The notes under the pieces were generated by a model. The model searched no databases. It was not told the DNA's origin and was given only the letters and a program-made list of their open reading frames with translations. 64,000 nucleotides of DNA from NCBI GenBank assembly GCA_031287575.1, contig JAITSV010000058.1:62001-126000 (forward strand). Direction: 5' to 3'. The position numbers and the translations under genes are program-made. Numbering within the stretch: the stretch's first letter is position 1; every line of letters begins with the position of its first letter. The stretch is from Desulfovibrio sp. (GTDB lineage: Bacteria; Desulfobacterota; Desulfovibrionia; Desulfovibrionales; Desulfovibrionaceae). This document shows positions 8,643-16,698 of this stretch, piece after piece.

Positions 8643-8757
8643 GGGGCTCATGAATGCTCTTTGGTCTGACGCGCTGCATTGCTGCGGCGCAGGGGTTCAT
8701 GAATCTTCTCTGGTTTGAAGTCCTGCGCCACCGCCACCCTGCGGCGCAGGGATTTTG
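8643..8757. repeat. Two diverged direct repeats upstream of aprA-like gene
   Basis: Two units begin GGGGCTCATGAATGCTCTTT (8643) and GGGGTTCATGAATCTTCTCT (about 8693), each followed by TGGT(C/T)TGA and ending in GCTGCGGCGCAGGG or a close variant. They lie about 100-200 bases upstream of the AprA-like start. They could be duplicated regulator sites or leader structure. The remaining spacer between the TauE gene and this gene (8543-8869) has no coding sequence. Confidence 0.6.
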
Positions 8758-8778
8758 TCCGCTGGCAAGGCGAGCAAG

Positions 8779-8826
8779 CCTGCCATGAGGGTGCATACTT
8801 TTGTCGTATTCACCCGACATGGCAGG
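8779..8826. terminator. Imperfect long inverted repeat after TauE gene
   Basis: CCTGCCATG at 8779 pairs with CATGGCAGG at 8818, and the inner GGGTGCATAC/GTATTCACCC segments continue the stem with few mismatches around a TTTTGTC loop. It is about 45 bases past the TauE stop on the minus strand. There is no following T-run, so it may be a terminator, an RNA-stability hairpin or a regulator site. Confidence 0.5.
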
Positions 8827-8869
8827 CGCAGCTCAACGCCGCCAGCGGGCAAAAGACCAAGCCGCAGCC

Positions 8870-9934
8870 CTAAGCGCTGCCAAGGCCCAGCTTAATCCCC
8901 ATATACTGCAACCCCACGAAGATCAGCAGGATGCCGAACAGCAGGCGCAGGTAGCGGGTATCCACCACGCAGCCCAGGCGCCGCCCGAAGTTGGCCCCGC
9001 AATAGCCGCCCAGCATGGCGAACACGGCCAGCTGATAAATGACGGTGTCGGCCACGCCGCGCACGATGAACTGCGAGCCGATGTTGGCCACCTTGACGAA
9101 GTTGCCGGTGCCCACGGCCACCATCATGGGCAGGCCGAAGGCCGCGTGCAGCATGGGGGTGAACAGGAAGCCGCCACCCACGCCGATGATACCGGTGAGC
9201 GCGGCGATGAAAAAGTTGCCGAAGGCCGGGTACAGGATGTTGGTGCGGTAGGACACGCCGTTCCATTCGCCGCCCGCGTACAGCGGGCCCTGCTTTTCGG
9301 TGGCCACGAAGCCGCCGCTCTTGGCCGGAGCAGGACGAATGCCGCGCCACAGCATCCAGAACGCCGCACCAAAGACCAGCACGGAGAAGTACATCTTCAG
9401 CTGTTCCGGGGTCATGCCCAACGAGATATACGCCCCCGCGCCCGCGCCCAGAAAGCCGGTGGCCATCATGGGGAAGGCCACCTTCATGTTGGGGGTCTTT
9501 TTGGACAGGTGCACCATGGCGGCCATCAGGCCGATGACGGCAGAGGCAAGGCTGTTGGTGCCCAGGGCCACCTTGACCGGCAGGCCCAGCCACAGGGTGT
9601 ACAGGGGCACGGAGAACAGGCTGATGAACGCCCCCACCATGCCGCCCAGGAAACCGGCCACCATGCCCACGCCGATGCCCAGCACCGGCACCACGTTGAC
9701 GGTGCCCCAGCTGGGGTGGCTCCAAGCCACGGTCCACGTGGGCGCAACCGATTCCTTGATCAGCGCCAGCATCAGCACGGCGGTCAGCGCCCACAGGGCC
9801 ATGTTGCCGGGGGTGCGTTCACCCAGCACCGCCCGGATGCCCGTGAGGAACGGGGAACAGGTGATGTCGGCGTCCGCCGCTCCGTTTGCCGGGGCCGCGC
9901 CCGCCGCCGCGCCCGTCTTGTTCGTATCCGCCAT
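8870..9934 (-). CDS. TauE/SafE-family sulfite/organosulfonate exporter
   Basis: A 354-residue membrane protein with eight to nine hydrophobic segments and the two glycine-rich family repeats (GMVAGFLGGMVGAFISLFSVP and TGIIGVGGGFLFTPMLHAAFG). TauE/SafE proteins move sulfite, sulfoacetate or related anions across the inner membrane. The ATG at 9934 is preceded by GGGAGGCGG; longer in-frame extensions have no support. It is encoded upstream of, and on the same strand as, the AprA-like/AprB-like pair but separated by 327 bases, so a separate transcript is possible. The context suggests a role in sulfur-compound handling; direction and substrate are inference. Confidence 0.9.
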   Translation of the reverse strand: MADTNKTGAAAGAAPANGAADADITCSPFLTGIRAVLGERTPGNMALWALTAVLMLALIKESVAPTWTVAWSHPSWGTVNVVPVLGIGVGMVAGFLGGMVGAFISLFSVPLYTLWLGLPVKVALGTNSLASAVIGLMAAMVHLSKKTPNMKVAFPMMATGFLGAGAGAYISLGMTPEQLKMYFSVLVFGAAFWMLWRGIRPAPAKSGGFVATEKQGPLYAGGEWNGVSYRTNILYPAFGNFFIAALTGIIGVGGGFLFTPMLHAAFGLPMMVAVGTGNFVKVANIGSQFIVRGVADTVIYQLAVFAMLGGYCGANFGRRLGCVVDTRYLRLLFGILLIFVGLQYMGIKLGLGSA

Positions 9935-10365
9935 TCCCGCCTCCCATGCTGGTTGAAGTGATTGTGGTGGTGAGTGTGCCCGCCTCGCCGGGGCATCCGG
10001 AATCGGACAGCCGGACGCGGGGCGTGCATCGTGAGCCACGGGAGTAGCCCGAAGGGGGCAACGGGTTCTATCGCGGGGACGATAAACGGAGGAAACGTGA
10101 CGAAATGGGGGTGAAAAAAGGCGGAGGATGGGTCTGATTAAGAAGTAAAAATACACAGTTACAGCGCGTTGCAGTCGCATGTAAAAAAGCGGGACGGACC
10201 ACACGCATTCCGCCCCGCCTGCTGACAACCCGCGCGTGCCGGGGTATGGGTGAAGCATCCCCGTCCCTGCCGCTCGCCCCCCCCCGCGCATGGGGGGCAG
10301 GCCACGGATGCACACCGGGCACACACCACGGACACGCGGCGCAGCACGGGGAAGGAGGGTGCGCC
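9935..10365. other. Intergenic region between divergent genes
   Basis: No conserved coding sequence is visible. The stretch 10085-10185 is markedly A/T-richer than its surroundings and probably holds the promoters for the TauE gene (minus) and the small Cys-rich gene (plus), but no clear -35/-10 pair could be fixed. Confidence 0.5.
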
Positions 10366-10623
10366 GTGTTCGCCCTGCTCTTTCTGCAACGCCACTGCGT
10401 GGGTTGCGGCTTCTGCTGCGCCAAGGCCCAGTGCCCGCCGGGCCGCGAAGCCTACGGCCACCGCCGCCGCTGCCCCGGCCTGTTCTGGAATGGCGCGCGC
10501 TACCGCTGCCGCCTGGTCATGACCGACGCGCAGGTTGCCGCCGTGTTGCAGGTGGGGCAGGGCTGCTGCCGCCCGCTGAACCGCTGGCGCAAGGATGTGC
10601 GGGAGCGGGTGAAGCCGTTGTGA
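10366..10623 (+). CDS. Small cysteine-rich protein
   Basis: An 85-residue basic protein with nine cysteines: CVGCGFCC near residues 11-18, then single Cys residues in AQCPPG, RRRCPG and YRCRL, and a CC pair near residue 63. The CxxCxxCC opening is like that of YkgJ-type metal-chelating proteins, so a metal or Fe-S site is likely. The GTG start at 10366 is chosen because a perfect GGAAGGAGG lies 7 bases upstream. An ATG-started longer frame from 10246 has no such site. No function can be assigned. It stands alone between divergent TauE and polA. Confidence 0.7.
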   Translation: MFALLFLQRHCVGCGFCCAKAQCPPGREAYGHRRRCPGLFWNGARYRCRLVMTDAQVAAVLQVGQGCCRPLNRWRKDVRERVKPL

Positions 10624-10923
10624 CGGTGGCGGCGGAGTCCTCCGGACACGGCCAAACGCACCCGAACGCACCCTGACCCCGTTTGCCCCTCCCCCGGCAA
10701 GTTCACTGCCAATCCCCGCCGGTACACGCCCGCGCGAACGGCTTTGCTTCGGGCGCGGCGTGACGTATACCCTTTGCGCAGGTTGCCCCGGCCAGGGCAC
10801 GCAGCCGCTGCGCATTTCCCGCGCTGCCCCGGCGTGTCCGGCACATCCGCCCGCACCCGGGCGTGACAGCTTCGCACTGGGCCCGCGCCATCCCCCCACT
10901 TCCAACCGCCAACCGGAACCAGC
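10624..10923. other. Intergenic region before polA
   Basis: No gene, clear terminator or repeat is recognised. The segment GTGACGTATACCCTTTGCG near 10760 is the only A/T-leaning patch and is a possible polA promoter region, without a confident -35 box. Confidence 0.4.
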
Positions 10924-13524
10924 ATGTCGCTCACCCAACGCCTCGGCCTTCGCGGCGAGCCTTTGTGGCTCATGGACGGCTCGGCCTTCATCTTCCGGGG
11001 CTTCTACGCCTACCAGAGCATGCAGCGTTCGGACGGGTTTCCCACCAACGCGCTGTTCATCGTCACCCGCATCCTGCTGCGCCTTCTGCGCGAGGAACGC
11101 CCCACGAATTTCTGCTTCGTGCTGGACGGCAAGGGACCGACCTTCCGGCACGAGCTGTTCCCGCCGTACAAAATGCAGCGCGCGGTGACGCCGGAACCGC
11201 TGGTGCAGCAACTGGACCCCATCAAGCGCATGGTCAGGGCACTTGGCCTCCCGCTGGTCGTGTCCGACGGGTGCGAGGCCGACGACTGCATCGCCTCGCT
11301 GGCGGCGCGCCACCGCGCCGAGCGCCCCGTGGTCATCGTGGGCACGGACAAGGACCTCAAGCAGTGCCTGCACGACAACGTGGTGCTGTGGGACCCGGCG
11401 GCCAAGGAAGAAAAGCTGGTCACGCTTAAAGATTTCACGGCGGAAACGGGCCTTGCGCCCGCCCGCTGGCCCGACTTTCAGGCGGTCATCGGCGATTCGT
11501 CGGACAACATTCCCGGCATCCCCGGCGTGGGCCCCAAGACGGCGGAAAAGATCTTCAAGGACTTCGGCTCGCTGGAAGACATCCGCGACCATGTGGGCGA
11601 ACTGCCCGAAAAGCTGCGCGCCAAGTTCGAGCCGCACCTTGAAACCATGTTCCTGTACCGCCAGCTGACCACCCTGACCACCGACGCCTGCCCGGAAGTG
11701 ACCCTGCCCGACCTGGCCGTGCGCCCGCTGGACCCGGCGGAAGCCATTGCGGTAATGCGCGAATTCGAACTGCGCCAGCTTGCCCGTGAACTACCCACCG
11801 CCACGGGAGCTGGCCCTCGTGCAAAAACTGAAATGCTCAGTCTTCTTAACGAAGATGGTCGCCGCAGCTCACAAGTAGACACCTGCAAGGACCCCGGCAA
11901 GCTGCCCGACTGCGAAGGCGTGGCCGCCGCCGTGGTGCCCGTGTTCGACAACGGCGCCATCACCGCCTACGCCGTGGCCGCCGGAGACTGCGAAAGCCGT
12001 TACTCCGGCCCGGTGGACGCGCTGGCCAGCCATCTTTCCAAGGCCGCGCAGGTGGCCGCGCCGGACGTGAAGCACCTCTTGCGCACCGACCCGGCCTGGG
12101 GCGGCGTGGACCCGGCCCGCTGGTTCGACCTGGGCCTTGCCGCCTACCTGCTGAACCCGGAGGAGCGCGACTACGGCTGGCCCCGTCTGGCCGCCCGCTG
12201 GGGCGACGAACTGGAACGCTCGTCCGGCAACCCCGGCCTGCTGGCGCTGGAAATGGCGGGCGCCCTGTCGGGCCGCTTGGCCGGGGCGCAGCTGTCGCGC
12301 CTGATGCGCACGCTGGAAATGCCGCTGATCCCCGTGCTGGCCGACATGGAGGCGGCGGGCATCGCCGTGGACCTGGACGCCTTCGCCGCCTTCCTGCGCG
12401 AGGTGCAGGGCGAACTGGACCGCCTGACGCGCGATGTCTACAAGGCCGCCGGGGGCGAATTCAACATCCGCTCCTCGCAGCAGCTGGCCGAGCTGCTGTT
12501 CGGCACGCTGGGCCTGCCCACGGGCGGCAAGACCAAGGGCGGGCAAACCTCCACCGCGCAGGACGTGCTGGAAAAGCTGTCTGGCCGCCATCCGGTGGTG
12601 GACGCCATCCTGGAATTCCGCAAGCTGGAGAAGCTGCGTTCCACCTATCTGGAACCGCTGCCCCGCCTGGTGGACGGGGCCGGGCGCATCCACACCACCT
12701 TCAACCAGCTGGCCACGGCCACCGGGCGGCTGTCATCCAGCAACCCGAACCTCCAGAACATTCCCGTGCGGGGCGACCTTGGCCGCCGCATGCGCACCTG
12801 TTTCACCGCCGGGCCGGGCCTGCGTCTGGTGTCCGCCGACTATTCGCAGGTGGAACTGCGCGTGCTGGCCCACATGTCGCAAGACCCCACGCTGCTGGCC
12901 GCCTTCCGCGAGGGGGCGGACATCCACAGCCGCACCGCCAGCCTGTTGTACGACGTGGCGCAGGATCAGGTTTCCACCGACCAGCGCCGCAACGCCAAGA
13001 CCATCAACTTCGGGCTCATCTACGGCATGGGACCGCAGAAGCTGGCGCAGGAACTGCGCATCCCGCTCACCGAGGCCAAGGCGTTCATCGAACGGTACTT
13101 CAGCAAGCTGCAAAAGCTGCGCGAATTCTACGACGAGGCGGAAACCACCGCCCGCGAACTGGGCTACGTGACCACCATGGCGGGCCGCCGCCGCCTGCTG
13201 CCGGAAATCCATTCCGAAAACACCCAGTTGAAGTCGCAGGCCCGCCGCCAGGCCATCAACACCCTGATCCAGGGCAGCGCCGCCGACATCATCAAGCTGG
13301 CCATGCTGGCCGCCCACGCCGACCCGGAACTGCGCGCCCTGAACGCCCGGCTCATCCTGCAGGTGCACGACGAACTGCTGCTGGAAGTGCCCGCCGACAA
13401 CGCCCCCGCCGCCGGCGAGCGCCTGGCCGCGCTCATGTCCGGCGTGCAGCCCGGTGGGGTCACCCTCGACGTGCCCCTTGCCGTTGACTGGGGGCAGGGG
13501 GAGAACTGGGGCGTTGCACATTAG
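10924..13524 (+). CDS. polA: DNA polymerase I
   Basis: An 866-residue family A polymerase used for Okazaki-fragment maturation and repair synthesis. The N-terminal 5'-3' flap exonuclease is complete (about residues 1-295; GCEADDCIAS, GTDKDLKQ, GDSSDNIPGIPGVGPKTA). The C-terminal polymerase has motif A (DYSQVELRVLAHMS), motif B (RRNAKTINFGLIYGM) and motif C (QVHDELLLEV). The middle 3'-5' exonuclease domain (about 310-470) is degraded: the first DxE motif is absent, although WFDLGLAAYLLN remains, so proofreading is probably lost. A linker around 11815-11890 is less GC-rich and poorly conserved. Confidence 0.98.
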   Translation: MSLTQRLGLRGEPLWLMDGSAFIFRGFYAYQSMQRSDGFPTNALFIVTRILLRLLREERPTNFCFVLDGKGPTFRHELFPPYKMQRAVTPEPLVQQLDPIKRMVRALGLPLVVSDGCEADDCIASLAARHRAERPVVIVGTDKDLKQCLHDNVVLWDPAAKEEKLVTLKDFTAETGLAPARWPDFQAVIGDSSDNIPGIPGVGPKTAEKIFKDFGSLEDIRDHVGELPEKLRAKFEPHLETMFLYRQLTTLTTDACPEVTLPDLAVRPLDPAEAIAVMREFELRQLARELPTATGAGPRAKTEMLSLLNEDGRRSSQVDTCKDPGKLPDCEGVAAAVVPVFDNGAITAYAVAAGDCESRYSGPVDALASHLSKAAQVAAPDVKHLLRTDPAWGGVDPARWFDLGLAAYLLNPEERDYGWPRLAARWGDELERSSGNPGLLALEMAGALSGRLAGAQLSRLMRTLEMPLIPVLADMEAAGIAVDLDAFAAFLREVQGELDRLTRDVYKAAGGEFNIRSSQQLAELLFGTLGLPTGGKTKGGQTSTAQDVLEKLSGRHPVVDAILEFRKLEKLRSTYLEPLPRLVDGAGRIHTTFNQLATATGRLSSSNPNLQNIPVRGDLGRRMRTCFTAGPGLRLVSADYSQVELRVLAHMSQDPTLLAAFREGADIHSRTASLLYDVAQDQVSTDQRRNAKTINFGLIYGMGPQKLAQELRIPLTEAKAFIERYFSKLQKLREFYDEAETTARELGYVTTMAGRRRLLPEIHSENTQLKSQARRQAINTLIQGSAADIIKLAMLAAHADPELRALNARLILQVHDELLLEVPADNAPAAGERLAALMSGVQPGGVTLDVPLAVDWGQGENWGVAH

Positions 13525-13560
13525 GCGCAATGGCGCGTTTCGCGGGCAATGGCGGCGTCA

Positions 13561-13621
13561 AAGGGCTTTTTTGCTCCGGTCGAGTACCACAAAAGTACAC
13601 TCCCTCCGCAAAAAAGCCCTT
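13561..13621 (-). repeat. Short hairpin element of the dispersed family
   Basis: A perfect 13-bp inverted repeat (AAGGGCTTTTTTG with CAAAAAAGCCCTT) encloses, on the minus strand, GGAGGGAGTG, then GTACTTTTGTGGTACTCGACC and GGAG. This matches the modules just inside the arms of the 139-bp repeats at 5333 and 39315, but the central core is missing. It lies 36 bases past the polA stop and could also serve as its terminator. Confidence 0.7.
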
Positions 13622-13727
13622 TTCCTTGCCCTTGCCACACGCTCCCCACCATTACGAAGAGCCGCAACCGTCGCATGCGGCACCACATGAACGTGTAAAA
13701 CGTTTTGAAGGTTGGAGAGGGGGTGCG

Positions 13728-13819
13728 GGGGAGAGGAAGGAAACTTTGCGGCAGCCGGTAGACGAGTCTCCGAGTCTTACGGATGGCGACCGCAAAGCGA
13801 AAGTTTCCTTCCTCTCCCC
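13728..13819 (+). repeat. Long hairpin element with family core
   Basis: A perfect 20-bp inverted repeat of purine-rich/pyrimidine-rich arms (13728-13747 with 13800-13819) encloses the family core at 13748-13793 (GCGGCAGCCG to ACGGATGGCGACCGC). The arms are unrelated to those of the copies at 5333 and 39315, but the core is shared. It ends 40 bases before the methyltransferase start codon, so it is probably in that gene's leader. Confidence 0.8.
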
Positions 13820-13858
13820 CGCATGGACATCCTTTCCCATCAAAAATACAAGGACCGC

Positions 13859-15073
13859 ATGAAGACACTGATCCTGAAACGCGGGGAAGAGCGCCGACTG
13901 CGCGTGGGGCACCTGTGGGTGTTCAGCAACGAAGTGGACGTGCAGCGCACGCCGCTCAAGGACTTTGCACCGGGCGAGGCCGCCATGGTCATGGACGACG
14001 GGGGCCGCTGCCTGGGCACGGCCTACGTGAACCCGGCATCGCTGATCTGCGCCCGCATGGTAAGCCGCCGCGAGAACGAGCCGCTGAATGCGGACCTGCT
14101 CAAAACGCGCATTGGCCGCGCGCTGGCCCTGCGCCAGGCGCTGTTCGACACGCCGCACTACCGGCTGTGCTTCGGCGAGGGCGACATGCTGCCCGGGCTG
14201 GTGGTGGACCGCTACGGCGACACGCTGGTGGCCCAGATCACCACGGCGGGCATGGACGTGCAGACCGACGCGGTGGTTGCCGCGCTGGTGGATGCCACCG
14301 GGGCCACCGGGGTACTGCTGCGCAACGACACGACCTCGCGCGAATTGGAAGGGCTGACCCGCGAGGTGCGCGTGGCCTACGGGTCCGTGCCTGACACGGT
14401 GGAAATTTCCGAGAACGGCTGCACCTTCACCGTGCCGCTCACCGCCGGGCAGAAGACCGGGTGGTTCTATGACCAGCGCGACAACCGCGCCTTTGCCGCC
14501 CGCTTCGCCAAGGGGCAGGACGTGCTGGACGTGTTCTGCTACGTGGGCAGCTTTGGCGCCACGGCGGCGCGCGCGGGCGCGGCCTCGGTAACGCTGGTGG
14601 ATGCGTCCCTGCCTGCCGTCGAGCTGGCGGTGGAAAACGTGAAGGCCAATGGCCGCGCGTACGGGATTAACGGCGTGGGCGGTGTGGACGACGCCGACGG
14701 CATAGAGGGCGACGCCTTCGAGGCCATGACGGAACTGCGGCGCGAGGGCCGCAAGTTCGGCCTGGTCTGCCTGGACCCGCCCGCGTTCATCAAGCGCAAG
14801 AAGGACGCCAAGCAGGGCCTGACGGCCTACCAGCGGGCCAACGAACTGGCGCTCGACCTGGTGGCCGATGGGGGTGTATTCGTCACCTGTTCCTGCTCGC
14901 AGCACCTCGACAGGGAAGAATTGCGCCGCGTGCTTACCCATGCCGCGGCAAAACGGAAGATGCAGGCCCAGATCATCGCACAGGGGCATCAGGGCGCGGA
15001 CCATCCGGTACACCCGGCCATGGCCGAGACCGACTACCTGAAATCCTTCACCGCGCGGATCTTCCGCGCCTGA
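13859..15073 (+). CDS. RlmI-like class I SAM-dependent rRNA methyltransferase
   Basis: A 404-residue protein of the RlmI/RlmK (YccW) type, which methylates C5 of cytosine in 23S rRNA. The N-terminal PUA domain covers about residues 1-75 (KRGEERRLRVGHLWVFSNEV). The Rossmann methyltransferase domain has the SAM motif VLDVFCYVGSFGATAARAGA (about 222-241), the acidic motif VDAS, and the active-site LVCLDPPAFIKRKK followed by VTCSCSQHL, in which the conserved Cys sits. AAGGA precedes the ATG at 13859. Whether the target base is that of RlmI is inferred from family likeness. Confidence 0.9.
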   Translation: MKTLILKRGEERRLRVGHLWVFSNEVDVQRTPLKDFAPGEAAMVMDDGGRCLGTAYVNPASLICARMVSRRENEPLNADLLKTRIGRALALRQALFDTPHYRLCFGEGDMLPGLVVDRYGDTLVAQITTAGMDVQTDAVVAALVDATGATGVLLRNDTTSRELEGLTREVRVAYGSVPDTVEISENGCTFTVPLTAGQKTGWFYDQRDNRAFAARFAKGQDVLDVFCYVGSFGATAARAGAASVTLVDASLPAVELAVENVKANGRAYGINGVGGVDDADGIEGDAFEAMTELRREGRKFGLVCLDPPAFIKRKKDAKQGLTAYQRANELALDLVADGGVFVTCSCSQHLDREELRRVLTHAAAKRKMQAQIIAQGHQGADHPVHPAMAETDYLKSFTARIFRA

Positions 15074-15090
15074 ACCGGAGACATTGCGGC

Positions 15091-16260
15091 ATGCTCGACA
15101 AGCCCCGCCTGCTCACCCCCGGCCCCACGCCCACGCCCGAACGGGTGCGGCTGGCCATGGCCCATGACATGATCCACCACCGCAAGCCCGCGTTCAAGGC
15201 CATCATGGCGGCGGTGCAGCCCAAGCTGCGCGAACTGTTCGGCACGGCCCAGCCGGTGCTGCCCATGGCCTGTTCCGGCTCGGGCGTCATGACCGCCGCC
15301 GTGCACGGCCTGTTCAAGGCGGGCGAAAAGGTCATCGTGGTCGAAGGCGGCAAGTTCGGCCAGCGCTGGCGCGAAATCGCCGCCGTGCGCGGCCTCTCCG
15401 TGGTCTCCGTGGTGGTGGACTGGGGCCGCCCGGTCACCCCGACGGAAGTGGAAGCCGCCCTCAACGAGCACCCGGACGCCGCTGGCGTGCTGGTGCAGGC
15501 GTCGGAAACCTCCACCGGCACCTTGCACCCGGTGCGCGAAATCGCCAGGCTCACCGCCGGGCGCGACACCCTGCTGGTGGTGGACGGCATCTCCGCCGTC
15601 AGCATCTCGCCCTGTCCCATGGACGAATGGGGCATCGACTGCCTGCTCACCGGCTCGCAGAAGGGACTGATGCTGCCGCCGGGCCTCGCGCTCATCGCGC
15701 TGTCCGAGCGGGCCTGGCGCAAGGCGGACACCGTGCCGCCCTCGTGCTTCTATTTCAACTTCCGGGGCGAGCTGGCCAACCAGGAAAAGCAGCAGACCCT
15801 GTTCACCACGCCGGTCAGCCTTATCATAGGGCTGAACGAAAGCCTGGACATGTTCCGCGAGGCGGGGCTGGACACCGTGTACCGCAAGCAGTGGGCGCTG
15901 ACGCAGATGGCCCGGCGCGGGGTGACGGCCATGGGCCTTGAGCCGCTGGTAAAGGAAGGCTACACATGGGGCCTGACCAGCGTGCTGCTGCCGGAAGGCG
16001 TGCCCGCCACCGGCGTGCTGCGCGTGGCGGCGGAACGCTTTGGCGTCATCATGGCCGCCGGGCAGGACCACCTGAAGGAACGCATCATCCGCATCGGCCA
16101 CATGGGCTGGCTGGACTGGGCCGACCTGGCCGCCGGGCTGCATGCCCTGGCCGAGGGCTTCCGGGCCTGCGGCGGGTACATCGGCGCGCGCGACGTGCTG
16201 GAACAGGCCCTGGCCGCGTACCAGGCCGGGCTGGCGGTTACGCCGGGAACCGAAATCTAA
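15091..16260 (+). CDS. PLP-dependent aminotransferase, alanine-glyoxylate/serine-pyruvate type
   Basis: A 389-residue class V fold-type I aminotransferase. The N-terminal LLTPGPTPTPERVR, the cofactor-binding Asp in VVDGISAVSI (about 169-178) and the Schiff-base Lys in TGSQKGLMLPPG (about 188-199) are all present. Related enzymes act on alanine/glyoxylate, serine/glyoxylate or phosphonate substrates; the substrate is not resolved. It starts 17 bases after the methyltransferase gene and is followed after 17 bases by the DUF1844 gene, so the three probably share a transcript. Confidence 0.9.
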   Translation: MLDKPRLLTPGPTPTPERVRLAMAHDMIHHRKPAFKAIMAAVQPKLRELFGTAQPVLPMACSGSGVMTAAVHGLFKAGEKVIVVEGGKFGQRWREIAAVRGLSVVSVVVDWGRPVTPTEVEAALNEHPDAAGVLVQASETSTGTLHPVREIARLTAGRDTLLVVDGISAVSISPCPMDEWGIDCLLTGSQKGLMLPPGLALIALSERAWRKADTVPPSCFYFNFRGELANQEKQQTLFTTPVSLIIGLNESLDMFREAGLDTVYRKQWALTQMARRGVTAMGLEPLVKEGYTWGLTSVLLPEGVPATGVLRVAAERFGVIMAAGQDHLKERIIRIGHMGWLDWADLAAGLHALAEGFRACGGYIGARDVLEQALAAYQAGLAVTPGTEI

Positions 16261-16277
16261 CCGCGAAGGATCAGGAC

Positions 16278-16613
16278 ATGGCCGACAACGAACGCACCGG
16301 CTGCGGCTGCGCGGCTGGCGGGGCCAGGGAAGGCGACAGGGGCGGCGCGCAAGACAGCCCTCCCCAGATGCCGCAGGTGACCTTTTCCACCTTCATCCTG
16401 TCGCTGGCCTCGTCGGCGCTGGTGCAACTGGGCGAAGTGCCCGACCCGGACACCGGGCGCACCAGCGAGAACCTGCTGATGGCCAAGCACACCATCGACG
16501 TGCTGACCATGCTGCAAGAGAAGACGCGCGGCTGTGCCGACGCGGACGAGGCGCGCCTGCTGGAAGGCGTGCTGTACGAACTGCGCATGAAATACGTGGT
16601 ACACAGAAAGTAG
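16278..16613 (+). CDS. DUF1844 domain protein
   Basis: A 111-residue protein with a polar, Gly/Cys-containing N-terminus (CGCAAGG) and a helical DUF1844 region (VTFSTFILSLASSALVQLGEVPDP to the end), typical of deltaproteobacterial members. The function is unknown. The ATG at 16278 has AAGGATCAGGA upstream. It sits 17 bases after the aminotransferase gene and 85 bases before argC. Confidence 0.85.
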   Translation: MADNERTGCGCAAGGAREGDRGGAQDSPPQMPQVTFSTFILSLASSALVQLGEVPDPDTGRTSENLLMAKHTIDVLTMLQEKTRGCADADEARLLEGVLYELRMKYVVHRK

Positions 16614-16698
16614 TCGCCAGCGCCCAAAGACTCCCCAGATTACACGGGCCACACGGATCACACGGACCAAACAGATCAACCAGCGCAAGGACCACGGC

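Larger units (their letters stand above)
13525..13858. other. Intergenic region with two hairpin elements
   Basis: No gene. The region holds two members of the dispersed hairpin family: a short form at 13561-13621 and a long form at 13728-13819. The A/T-richer stretch between them (about 13690-13715, AACGTGTAAAACGTTTTGAAG) may include promoter elements for the downstream methyltransferase gene. Confidence 0.6.

Noticed and set aside
6392..8653. Very long open frame antisense to the AprA-like gene (about 750 codons)
   Set aside because: It is a by-product of high third-position GC on the opposite strand; its composition is His/Gly/Val/Ala-rich with no recognisable family, while the minus-strand gene has clear motifs.
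13525..13858. CRISPR-like array
   Set aside because: The repeats here are two different inverted elements, not regularly spaced direct repeats; no cas gene is present anywhere in the window.
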